Source: an uncultured Lachnospiraceae bacterium (GTDB lineage: Bacteria > Bacillota > Clostridia > Lachnospirales > Lachnospiraceae). Taken from it: a stretch of DNA of 64,000 nt. The stretch spans positions 165,888 through 229,887 of the forward strand of contig CAMRSM010000001.1 of NCBI GenBank assembly GCA_947053345.1. The letters are read 5' to 3'. Each line of letters begins with the position of its first letter. Positions within the stretch are counted from its first letter, which is position 1. The translations under genes and the position numbers were made by a program. Below the pieces are notes generated by a model. The model ran no database searches. It had not been told where the DNA came from and saw nothing but the letters and a program-made list of their open reading frames with translations. This document shows positions 33,100 to 40,962 of this stretch, in pieces.

Positions 33100-35160
33100 A
33101 TGCAGTGGGAGGGGTTTGATATGAATAATCCGAATACGCTAGTCGCACTTGCATACATAAAGACGAATGATAATCCGTTACTGGTTTTTTGCAATTATAT
33201 AATGAGTGTATTAGTCACTGCACCAGGCCGGTCCTTACGGAATGATGAGCTTTTGGATAAGCTAAAAGGAAAATTTGGGCTGGAAATGAAGCAGTCAATG
33301 ATCAATAACTGTATCTCCATCCTGAAGAAGAATGGGGAAGTCAAGTATTTACCAAGGTATGCAGGCTATGTGGTGGGCGAAACAGAATTTAATGTGGAAG
33401 AGTTTGAAGCGAATATGCGGAGGCTGCATGTACAGGAGGATGCAGTTATCGGATGTTTGGTGCAGTTCGTAAGGGAGAAGTACAACTTGTCGTGGGATAA
33501 TGATAAGGCAAAGAACGGCTTGTCTTTTTTCCTGAATGAACGTGGGAATGCCGCAAGGCTCTTTATGGATGAGGAAATTGATACAGAGGATAACAAGCTG
33601 AGCGAGTCATGGTATATTGGGAGATTTATTGATTATATCCAAGGGAGCGACCGGGTTGAAAAAGAGTATCTGGAAGATATCAATAATGGCTTGATGATAT
33701 ATCAGGGCATTTATCAGACGAACGATTACCAGCAGGATAAGAACCAAAAGTTTAGGGGGACGGTATTTTATTTTGATACTAAGATGATTCTGCGTCTTGT
33801 GGGTTATTCTGTTGAAATGCATGTGAGGGCAACGCAAGAACTTGCACAGCTGGTGAAAGATGAGTATGGTGGGAAGATTGGTATTTTTGACAAGACAGTG
33901 GAAGAGGTTGCACATGCCTTATATGTTGCAGGAAAATGTTATAAGGGGAAGAAACAGATTTTAAATCGGGAGCTTGCCATTTATGCAGAGAAAAATCCGA
34001 CAGGAGCCTCTTTTTTCTGTGAGGTCTCCCAAAGTATTGATAGTTTGCTGAAAAAGCATGGGATTGTACGTGAACCGGATATATCTTGGGAAGCGCAGGC
34101 ATACCATAAATATTGGCTGGAAACAGAGGCTGTCGAAAATTACATCAAGGACAAATTTCATTGGAGGGAAGGTGCGGTATCAAATGATGTCCAAGTGATT
34201 AACCAGATTAATATACTGAGGGCGGGGGATTATACCGTCCGATATGGTGGACGAAAGAAACTGCCGGTTTTTGTTACAACGAACACGCAGTTGGTATATA
34301 GCTTTAAGGAATATGTTGCAGAAGCCATGAGTGCCGACGATGAGTCTCGTTGGAATTTGCATGCCTTGCCTATAATTTCGGAAAATATGCTTGTTACCCG
34401 GTTATGGGTCCCATATGCGAAAAAGTATAGTGACCTGCCCGCGCTTACCTTGGCAAGGCAGGCTTATGCGGCGCAGAATCCGACAGCCGGCTTTTTTGAA
34501 AAGTTAAAAAGTGTAGCAGTTGAGTTTAAGAAGACGGAAAATATTGATATCCTTAACATTGATGAACTTAGAAAACAACAGCTTGAGGATATTCTGGTAG
34601 CGAAGACACGGGGTGATGTGGACGCGTTGACTATAGAGACGGTTGCATCGAGTGTTGAGGAACTTGTACAGATGCAGAACATTTCGTTGAAGGAGGAGGT
34701 TGCGGCAAGTCAGGAAACAATAAGATTAAAGGATGTCCGGTTGTCAGAAGCGGAGGAGGCTGTCATACGTCTGGCAGCTAAGCCATACGTAAATAGGTTG
34801 GGCTGGAGACGGATGCTGATATGGGCGGCAGAATATTGGTGGGTTCTAGCAACCTTGATTTTTCAGGTTGCGGCTTATTTTATTGGCAAGCCATTGGATA
34901 GCAAGTGGCCGCCACATTTGCTCGCTTTGCTTCCGGTGGTTGCGGAAGCTGCTTTGACAGTACTGGATAAGCATTTTGAAAAGAAGGAGTGGCATGAGTG
35001 TATTTTGCGCTGCGCTGTTAAGTATGTATGGCAATGGTACATGGCAAAAATAATGGAGGGCGTGCGGCAGGAGAAGGAGGTTTATCGTCCCCATGTCGTC
35101 CGTTATTGCCTTGAGGGTACACCGATATTTGCGGAACATAGGGAGTGGTGTGAATATTAA
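33100..35160 (+). CDS. Large wHTH / PIN-like / membrane protein of unknown function
   Basis: A 686-residue protein with ggaggagg before ATG 33100. Residues 45-90 resemble a winged helix (LRNDELLDKLKGKF, SMINNCISILKKNGEV). Around 220-275 the sequence TVFYFDTKMILRLVG followed by IFDKTVEEVAHALY fits the first acidic strand and the middle glutamate of PIN-type nucleases. KKLPVFVTTNTQLVYSF near 385-400 fits their last T-x-D/N strand. A coiled-coil-like region (about 500-575) follows, then two membrane segments near 595-645 (WWVLATLIFQVAAYFIG, LLALLPVVAEAAL). A DNA- or RNA-acting domain tied to the membrane in a mobile island suggests a defence or toxin role. This is unproven and I cannot name the family. 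Confidence 0.6.
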   Translation: MQWEGFDMNNPNTLVALAYIKTNDNPLLVFCNYIMSVLVTAPGRSLRNDELLDKLKGKFGLEMKQSMINNCISILKKNGEVKYLPRYAGYVVGETEFNVEEFEANMRRLHVQEDAVIGCLVQFVREKYNLSWDNDKAKNGLSFFLNERGNAARLFMDEEIDTEDNKLSESWYIGRFIDYIQGSDRVEKEYLEDINNGLMIYQGIYQTNDYQQDKNQKFRGTVFYFDTKMILRLVGYSVEMHVRATQELAQLVKDEYGGKIGIFDKTVEEVAHALYVAGKCYKGKKQILNRELAIYAEKNPTGASFFCEVSQSIDSLLKKHGIVREPDISWEAQAYHKYWLETEAVENYIKDKFHWREGAVSNDVQVINQINILRAGDYTVRYGGRKKLPVFVTTNTQLVYSFKEYVAEAMSADDESRWNLHALPIISENMLVTRLWVPYAKKYSDLPALTLARQAYAAQNPTAGFFEKLKSVAVEFKKTENIDILNIDELRKQQLEDILVAKTRGDVDALTIETVASSVEELVQMQNISLKEEVAASQETIRLKDVRLSEAEEAVIRLAAKPYVNRLGWRRMLIWAAEYWWVLATLIFQVAAYFIGKPLDSKWPPHLLALLPVVAEAALTVLDKHFEKKEWHECILRCAVKYVWQWYMAKIMEGVRQEKEVYRPHVVRYCLEGTPIFAEHREWCEY

Positions 35161-35525
35161 AACATGGATGTGAAACTAAAAACTGTGATGGTAGATAGTG
35201 AGGATGTAAGAGACACACTTGAGGAAAGCCTCCAGGCAGATGGTATTGAAGTAAGGGTTCGGCAGTGAAATATAATTGTGTGCACATACACATATTAAAT
35301 ATGTAATATGGTTATAATTTCTTGCCGAGTGGTGTAGTATGGCCAGAGTTTAAGTGAACCCGTACAATAAGCTGTAAAGGAAAGTTTTGACAGATATTTT
35401 AGGAAGGTGACAATAGAGTTTTGATAAATATATGGTTTAGAGGACATGGCTTATTGTTAGGCTATTGGAGATTCTGGCTAGATGACTGTGGGTTAGATGT
35501 CTGACAAGTTGATACTTAAAAGGGG

Positions 35526-35563
35526 AAAAGCTTCCATATCTGTAAGATATGGAGGCTTTTTGG
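35526..35563 (+). terminator. Terminator downstream of the PIN-like gene
   Basis: aaaagc-ttccatatc pairs with gatatgga-g-gctttt (one bulge) around a five-base loop, ending in T. The stretch 35161-35525 has a 34-codon frame (35164-35268) with no RBS and nothing else recognisable. Confidence 0.75.
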
Positions 35564-35652
35564 TATGATAAAATTATTGTAGGAGGGCGAAGAACAGTGT
35601 ATGGCAGATTTATTCCGAAGATGGACGGTAAATCTGGTTATGTAGGAGGCTA

Positions 35653-35885
35653 AAATTGTGGACATACTTGAAATATAAGTTGGAAGAACAGGGCAAAAAG
35701 CTTGTAAAAGTGGATAAATTTTTGCGAGCAGTCAGATTTGCAGTGCCTGCGGCTACAAAAACACAACGATTAAAAATCTTGCTGTTAGAGCGTGGGATTG
35801 TCCTGAATGTGGCACTCATCACGATAGAGATGTAAATGCCGCAATAAATATCAGAAATGAGGGTATGCGAATAGTTCTTGCATAA
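35653..35885 (+). pseudogene. tnpB: TnpB C-terminal remnant (IS200/IS605 family), frameshifted
   Basis: One frame reads [18 protein letters not shown], and after a shift of reading frame near 35720 it continues [49 protein letters not shown]. This is the end of TnpB: two CxxC pairs of the zinc finger followed by the DRD of the RuvC-III site. The N-terminal 300 or so residues are missing and no left element end is visible. So this is the remains of an IS605-type element, not an active nuclease gene. The hairpin right after it is the element's right end. Confidence 0.85.
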
Positions 35886-35895
35886 CTCACAACAT

Positions 35896-35916
35896 AACCC
35901 CGTGTCCCACGGGGTT
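35896..35916 (+). repeat. IS605-type right-end hairpin (possible guide-RNA scaffold end)
   Basis: aaccccgtg (35896-35904) pairs perfectly with cacggggtt (35908-35916) around a three-base loop, eleven bases after the tnpB stop. In IS200/IS605 elements this hairpin marks the right end and forms the 3' part of the TnpB guide RNA. The sequence beyond it, which would be the guide, is the truncated response-regulator gene. Confidence 0.7.
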
Positions 35917-35926
35917 AGCTCGCTTT

Positions 35927-36433
35927 ATGCTCCCTGCAATAACAGGACTTGGTGTGTTACATGAAATCCGCAAAAAAAGCTCTGTTCCTGTTCTTATGCT
36001 CACAGCTATTAAAGACGAATATACGCAAGTTACAAGTTTTGATGAACAAGCGGATGACTATGTTACAAAACCGTTTTCTATGGTATTGCTTGGCAGACGC
36101 ATCACGGCACTTTTACGCAGAAACGGAAGCACCGATGTTCTTAATACAATGACCTTTGGTGATGTGACAGTAGATTTTTCTGGCTATACGGCCAAAGACC
36201 CGAATGGTAAAATTGATATTACCCCAAAAGAAATTGATTTGTTGAGATTGTTAGTAGAGCATAAAGGGTTAGTGCTTACCCGCACCCAAATTCTTGATGA
36301 TTTATGGGGGAGTGATGCCCCGATTATCGACAGAACAGTGGATGTCTACATAAGAAATTTGCGAAAAAAATTACGGCTTGACTGTATTGTTACTGTCAAA
36401 GGAATTGGATATAAATACGAGGTAGACGAATGA
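35927..36433 (+). pseudogene. Response regulator truncated at the phospho-acceptor site
   Basis: The open frame begins at ATG 35927 with MLPAITGLGVLHEIRKKSSVPVLMLTAI. In intact OmpR-family regulators this is preceded by about 50 residues ending in the phosphorylated aspartate, two residues before MLP. Those residues are missing here, replaced by the IS605 right end a few bases upstream. The rest is intact: the lysine in DDYVTKPFSM and a full winged-helix domain ending NLRKKLRLDCIVTVKGIGYKYEVDE. No RBS precedes the ATG. If made, the protein could bind DNA but could not be phosphorylated normally. The kinase gene overlaps its end. Confidence 0.8.
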
Positions 36434-37548
36434 AACGGCTAAAACTATTTCCAAAAATCTTTATATATACGCTTTTTCTTATGTTGATGATAGCTTTATT
36501 CGCAAGTGGAATGTTTTATCTTCTTGCTCCTATTATTGCAAGTGATAATCCCTTAACCCCCGGTACGGCTGGAAATATTTTTCCGGCAGAAGTAACGCGT
36601 AATGCGGAAGTAACGCAAGCCATTCTTGGCTCATTACCATACACAATGGGTATGTGTGTGCTTATTTCTTTAATATCCGCTTTCTTTTTTTCAAAAGCAA
36701 TTACAAAACCGATTAAGCATATTGTAGATACTACATTTTCCATGACTATTCTGAAAAAAGACGCTAAATGCAGGGTGCAATCAGCAGATGAAATAGGTCT
36801 ATTATCGGAAAGTATTAACAGATTATATTCAAAGTTACTACAAACTATCGAAAATCTTGAACATGAAAAAGAACAGGTGGCCGAAGTAGAACGGCAAAAA
36901 ATAGATTTTCTGAGAATGGCAACACATGAATTAAAAACGCCTGTTACTGCGCTTAATGCTATTCTTGATAATATGGTTATGGGGATTGGAAAATATAAAG
37001 ACTACAATGCTTATTTACCCCTATGCAAAGAGCGGAGTGAACAAATTGCTAAAATGATTACAGAAATTTTGGATACATCAAAATTGGGGACAAGCATAGA
37101 CACTGAACCGTCAACGACTTTTGATGCTACTGCGCTTTTACTGCCTTTATGTGAACAGTATCAACTGATAGCACAGGCAAATGGTATGATTTTCAAAATG
37201 ACCCTATTAAATCAGTTCCCCGTATGCTTGCCTCCGAAGATCATCTCGAAAGCTATTTCGAATATTTTGGCAAATGCTGTTGCTTACACGATTCCCGGAG
37301 GAACAATATCTGTTTATTTTGATAACCGTAACTTGGTTATTGAAAATGAGTGTTTACCTATACCATCAGAGCACCTAAAGAAAATATTTGAGCCCTTTTA
37401 TCGTCCAGATTATGCCCGAAATAAAAAGGACGGCGGAAATGGTCTTGGCTTATATATCGTAGCATCTATTTTGAATTATCTTGATTTGCCATATTCCTTT
37501 TACCCTATGAAAGAGCCAGGGGGTATGCGATTTACAATATCGCTATGA
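36430..37548 (+). CDS. Sensor histidine kinase (VanS-like layout)
   Basis: A membrane kinase of 372 residues. Helices at about 10-34 and 75-93 flank a short outside loop of some 40 residues. A HAMP domain follows (KAITKPIKHIVDTT), then the phospho-histidine in FLRMATHELKTPVTALNAILDN. ILANAVAYTIPGG is the N-box and KKDGGNGLGLYIVASIL the G-box. It overlaps the truncated response regulator by ATGA, as two-component pairs usually do. Low GC sets it apart from the flanking core genes and points to transfer. With its regulator damaged, signalling may be lost. Confidence 0.85.
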   Translation: MKRLKLFPKIFIYTLFLMLMIALFASGMFYLLAPIIASDNPLTPGTAGNIFPAEVTRNAEVTQAILGSLPYTMGMCVLISLISAFFFSKAITKPIKHIVDTTFSMTILKKDAKCRVQSADEIGLLSESINRLYSKLLQTIENLEHEKEQVAEVERQKIDFLRMATHELKTPVTALNAILDNMVMGIGKYKDYNAYLPLCKERSEQIAKMITEILDTSKLGTSIDTEPSTTFDATALLLPLCEQYQLIAQANGMIFKMTLLNQFPVCLPPKIISKAISNILANAVAYTIPGGTISVYFDNRNLVIENECLPIPSEHLKKIFEPFYRPDYARNKKDGGNGLGLYIVASILNYLDLPYSFYPMKEPGGMRFTISL

Positions 37549-37568
37549 CTATCGACAAAAATTTTCAC

Positions 37569-37612
37569 TTTAACATACGTTTTATACAGGTTTCATATAG
37601 GGGTGCTATCAT
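37569..37612 (+). promoter_or_regulatory. Three 11-bp direct repeats and -10 box before the exported protein
   Basis: tttaacatacg (37569-37579), ttttatacagg (37580-37590) and tttcatatagg (37591-37601) are three back-to-back repeats of exactly 11 bases. A tatcat -10 box follows at 37607-37612. OmpR-family regulators bind such helical-phase direct repeats at the -35 position. The neighbouring, now truncated, regulator is the probable former binder. Confidence 0.65.
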
Positions 37613-37660
37613 GTCGATACACTCAAAAGATGAGTGAAATCAAAAAACGGAGGTAATACT

Positions 37661-38101
37661 ATGAAACACAAACCTATCCTTTTGGGGACGGCACTTGCCG
37701 TCATCATGCTTTTGTCCATTAGCGGGTTAGCTTTTGCGGCAAATGCAACCAACACTTCACCAAATTCTGCAAACGGTGATGTGGAAGTACGAACCGACTT
37801 GGCACCGGGAGGCAAGACGGCTAACCAGCCCGAATTTTGGCAAGCCGATGAATTTGAAAGCTGGATGGAGCAAGAACGCGCATACTATCAGCAACTCGCA
37901 GACGACGGAGACAAATCCTTTTGGTACAAAAACGCAGATGAGGAATATGTTTGCCGCGAATGGACACAAGCCGATGTTGATGTTCTGTATGCAACATGGA
38001 AAGAACAGCTTGCTTTGATGCGGCAAGGCTATCAATTCACAAAGGTTTTTGAGGCGGCAGACGGCGGCTCGCTTGTAGGAGGATTTCTGCCGGAAGAATA
38101 A
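37661..38101 (+). CDS. Small exported protein of unknown function
   Basis: A 146-residue protein with a clean signal peptide, KHKPILLGTALAVIMLLSISGLAFA, cut after AFA-AN. The mature part of about 120 residues is acidic and rich in Trp, Tyr, Glu and Gln (FWQADEFESWMEQERAYYQQLADDGDKSFWYKN). No known domain is recognised. ATG 37661 has cggaggt eight bases upstream; the track start at 37634 adds residues before the signal peptide and is less likely. Placed right after a sensor kinase and behind response-regulator-type repeats, it is probably part of that system's regulon, maybe as a signal modulator. Confidence 0.75.
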   Translation: MKHKPILLGTALAVIMLLSISGLAFAANATNTSPNSANGDVEVRTDLAPGGKTANQPEFWQADEFESWMEQERAYYQQLADDGDKSFWYKNADEEYVCREWTQADVDVLYATWKEQLALMRQGYQFTKVFEAADGGSLVGGFLPEE

Positions 38102-38114
38102 CACAACAAACGCT

Positions 38115-38152
38115 TTGGGGCAGTTCTCTTTTAGGGGGACTGCCCCAATTTC
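38115..38152 (+). terminator. Terminator after the exported protein
   Basis: ttggggcagt (38115-38124) pairs with actgccccaa (38139-38148), followed by a short T stretch. Confidence 0.65.
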
Positions 38153-38407
38153 ATATGAATGAGTTTTAATAGGAACACTGTAATATCAAGGCTTTTCAGA
38201 GCCTGCACCCACAAAAAAATTTAATCGGAGCTATCGAAAGAAGCCGAGAAAATCCGAAAGAGCGTTTACAGTATCTTGCGGCAGGAACAGCGGGAATACG
38301 CGCCTTACAGGACACAAGATATGGATCGATAACGGACGGGGCGGCGGGATAATGAAAGACTGCCCCGCCACCCATGTTTTATTGCCCTACAAACTGAAAG
38401 TTGTTGA
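38153..38407. other. Gene-free stretch with possible coding relics
   Basis: Short overlapping frames such as ELSKEAEKIRKSVYSILRQEQREYAPY (from about 38228) look protein-like but lack starts. A ggcggg/cccgcc inverted repeat lies at about 38343-38370. It reads as decayed mobile-element DNA; no gene is supported. Confidence 0.35.
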
Positions 38408-38757
38408 TTAGTCCCACACGATTTCCAAACAATTGTAGTTTTCTGGAATTGGTGGTACACACGAATAAGTATTTAATTCAGATGCCTCTATTGTAATCAC
38501 TCCGTCAGAGCAAAGCCATTCGCAATTTACTAATTTTTCTAATTCTGTAGGTAAAATGGTGGTGCAAACCACGATTGTATCTCCTGCAAGAGCTAATTCT
38601 TCTGCCCCCATTGTTTTCTATGATTTCTGTATCATCGTGCAGAGTAACACGCACCCACGCTATGTCAGGCATTAACTCAATCTTTTGCAGCGTATCCCAT
38701 ATTTCAGAAAGCGTCGGTCGCCCAAATTCCCATTGGTTCGGAGCAATAGAATCTCAT
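38408..38757 (-). pseudogene. Frameshifted hypothetical gene on the minus strand
   Basis: Reading leftwards, gaggag precedes an ATG at 38757. A protein-like sequence then appears in pieces: DSIAPNQWEFGRPTLSEIWDTLQKIELMPDIAWVRVTLHDDTEIIEN, and after a frame change GAEELALAGDTIVVCTTILPTELEKLVNCEWLCSDG to a stop at 38408. The two pieces join naturally if one or two bases are added near 38611, and another shift is needed near the start. The family is unknown. Either the gene is dead or the sequence has errors. Confidence 0.5.
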
Positions 38758-38981
38758 AGCCACAATTCTCCTCAAATTCCGATTAGTCTGTCTGTATTGG
38801 TAGAAATTATACCATAGCCAATTACGAAAAACAATCCCCGTTCTACGCCCGTTCTTTCTGCCCGTTTCCTGCCGAGCTGAAAAGTTTTGCGTCAGTAACT
38901 CAAAAAAGCACTTGACAAAACGCTTCATGGGGGACAGAAAAGGACATCAAGCCGTTCACCGACCCCAAGTTTGAAAGCTTC

Positions 38982-39076
38982 TAAGCCGTAAAGAGGAAAG
39001 TGGTGGGAAAGGGGGACTTCTTTGTGTCAGGTGGGGGATAAGCCCCGTCTGACATGCTGTGGTAGCAGCATAGGGA
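38982..39076 (+). repeat. Copy B of the ~94-nt repeated, RNA-like element
   Basis: Partner of 25426-25518. Here the second helix is tgtcag/ctgaca enclosing ggggataagcccc, and the third is gctgt/gcagc. It lies about 70 bases upstream of the GH43 promoter, so it is not in that gene's transcript from that promoter. This argues for an independent RNA or a mobile or relic element rather than a simple 5' leader. The DNA on either side is unrelated to that around copy A. Confidence 0.6.
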
Positions 39077-39143
39077 TCGCGGAACGGATTCCGAATTTCC
39101 TCTGCCCCGGACAAAAGCCTGAATGGCAAGAAATGCTAACCGA

Positions 39144-39172
39144 TTGATAGAAAATATCAAGCGGCTTATGAT
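39144..39172 (+). promoter_or_regulatory. Promoter with overlapping palindrome before GH43
   Basis: ttgata (39144-39149), 17 bases, tatgat (39167-39172). The -35 box is the left half of the palindrome ttgata-gaaaa-tatcaa (39144-39160), which could be a repressor operator. Confidence 0.65.
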
Positions 39173-39276
39173 AGAATAAAAGGGGGAGGAAGATACCGGG
39201 TGGTGGTGGAATCTTCCCTTTTATGGTTTAAAGATCAAACGGGGTGTTTACCCCGGTATTTGGAAAGGGGAATCGT

Positions 39277-40902
39277 ATGAAGTATATTAAAGTGTATACA
39301 AAGCAGGCAGCAGGAGCAGAATACCCGAATTCATTTGCAAACAGCGTTCATTTTGCGCTCTGTGACGAGGACGGGAAAGTCGAGGAACTGAATCAGGGCT
39401 GTGGTATCCTATATGCCTGCGCCAAAATCAGGGAGGACGATACACTTTTGGAGCGAGGTGTAAAAAATCCGGTGTTGTTTGAGAAGGATGGGCAGTACGG
39501 GATTCTGGCAGAATATGTCGATGCACAGGGAAATCCGCAGAAACCGGATACCCTGCTTTTGTGGAACACGGAGGATTTTGTTGATTTTTCAGAGCAGAGG
39601 GAGGTTTCCCGCGCGGAATATTCTGCTTATTTTGAGTCTGGAAATAGAATGCTTCCTGTTACGGACGAGCAAAGTGAAAAAATCCGTGCGCGTTTTATTC
39701 CGCTTTGCAGTGTGAGCGCCGAATATCCGAAAAAGATTTCGGTAAGGAATGTGGAGGAACTCTCTGCGGTAAGTGCCAGGGTGACCTACTCGGATGGCTC
39801 CATGGATGAAAAGAGAATTTACTGGGACGAGCAGGAAATCCATGCTTTAAATTCTGGAAGTACCAGTATCCTGCACGGGGAAATCCGGGCGGTATCACCA
39901 AAATTCCCGCAGGCGGTAGGCTATGCTGACCCGGTAATTTTTCATTGGGAGGGCGCTTGGTATTTCCTTGCAACAAATGACAATGTCAATGATATCGGGA
40001 TATTTGTCCGCAGGGCGGATACCGTAGAGGGACTGTTTGCGCCGGATATGAAAGAATACTGCATTTTAGCTCAGGATAAGGAAAAGGGGCTGGTACAAAC
40101 TTTCTGGGCACCGGAATTCCATGTGATCGGCGGCGCGCTCTACATTTTGTTTGCAGTTAGCGGGGAGGCGTGGGGACCACAGTGCCATTTTATGAAGCTG
40201 AGGGAAGGCGGAGAGATCATCCGTGCCATGGACTGGGAAGAGCCTGTGCGTGTGGTAAGACAGGACGGCAGCCCGCTTACACAGGATGGGATCACGCTCG
40301 ATATGACATGGGTGCGCTCCGGCGGCCAGGGTTATCTTGTGTGGTCATACCGCCGGGGCATCGGTACGCCTTTGGACACGGGTTCCATGCTCTATATTGC
40401 GGCAGCACACGAGGAGAAGCCATGGGTGCTCACTTCCGAGCCGGTACTGCTTTCCAGACCGCTGTTTGGCTGGGAAAACACAAAGGGCACGATCAATAAT
40501 GAGGGGCCGTATGCCCTGTATGCAAACGGCAGGATTTATCTTGCCTATTCCGGAGGGGATGCCTGCGGCTATTCCTATGCGGTGGGCTATCTGGTCGCGG
40601 AGGATGGGGCAGATCTTTTAAAGCCGGATTCCTTTAAAAAGCTTCCGTACCCGATGCTTCGCTCTACATTTGTAGAAGGAATCAACGGACCGGGGCACAA
40701 TTCCTTCTTTCAGGATGAGGACGGGCGGTGGATGGTTGCCTACCATGCGCAGGAGCGGGGGAAATACAACTGCCGCTGTAGTACATACCACAGGGTACAT
40801 TTTTCTGCGGACGGCATTCCGATGCTTCATGTTTCCGGGGAACGGGATGTATCAAAGGAGATTGCAAAAATTGCGGTCGAAGTGAAAGTTTGTGAAAAAT
40901 AA
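39277..40902 (+). CDS. Glycoside hydrolase family 43 protein
   Basis: A 541-residue protein whose second half is a five-bladed GH43 domain acting on arabinose-, xylose- or galactose-containing glycans. It has the base aspartate D218 in GYADPVIFHW, the conserved WAPEF segment (around 277-281), and the acid glutamate E409 in NNEGPYALYANGRIYLAYSG. EGINGPGHNSFFQDEDGRWMVAYHAQ near the end is the usual fifth blade. The first 190 residues include another sugar-blade-like stretch (CGILYACAKIREDD, NPVLFEKDGQYGILAEYVD). No signal peptide is seen, so substrates must be imported oligosaccharides. ATG 39277 is chosen, with aaagggg before it. Confidence 0.85.
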   Translation: MKYIKVYTKQAAGAEYPNSFANSVHFALCDEDGKVEELNQGCGILYACAKIREDDTLLERGVKNPVLFEKDGQYGILAEYVDAQGNPQKPDTLLLWNTEDFVDFSEQREVSRAEYSAYFESGNRMLPVTDEQSEKIRARFIPLCSVSAEYPKKISVRNVEELSAVSARVTYSDGSMDEKRIYWDEQEIHALNSGSTSILHGEIRAVSPKFPQAVGYADPVIFHWEGAWYFLATNDNVNDIGIFVRRADTVEGLFAPDMKEYCILAQDKEKGLVQTFWAPEFHVIGGALYILFAVSGEAWGPQCHFMKLREGGEIIRAMDWEEPVRVVRQDGSPLTQDGITLDMTWVRSGGQGYLVWSYRRGIGTPLDTGSMLYIAAAHEEKPWVLTSEPVLLSRPLFGWENTKGTINNEGPYALYANGRIYLAYSGGDACGYSYAVGYLVAEDGADLLKPDSFKKLPYPMLRSTFVEGINGPGHNSFFQDEDGRWMVAYHAQERGKYNCRCSTYHRVHFSADGIPMLHVSGERDVSKEIAKIAVEVKVCEK

Positions 40903-40962
40903 AATATTTATTTCCGAGAGATGGAGCATTATGAAGGATAAGAAAAACGAAGGAGGTAAAAA

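Noticed and set aside
35164-35268. 34-residue frame after the PIN-like gene
   Set aside because: No RBS and no recognisable feature; probably chance or debris.
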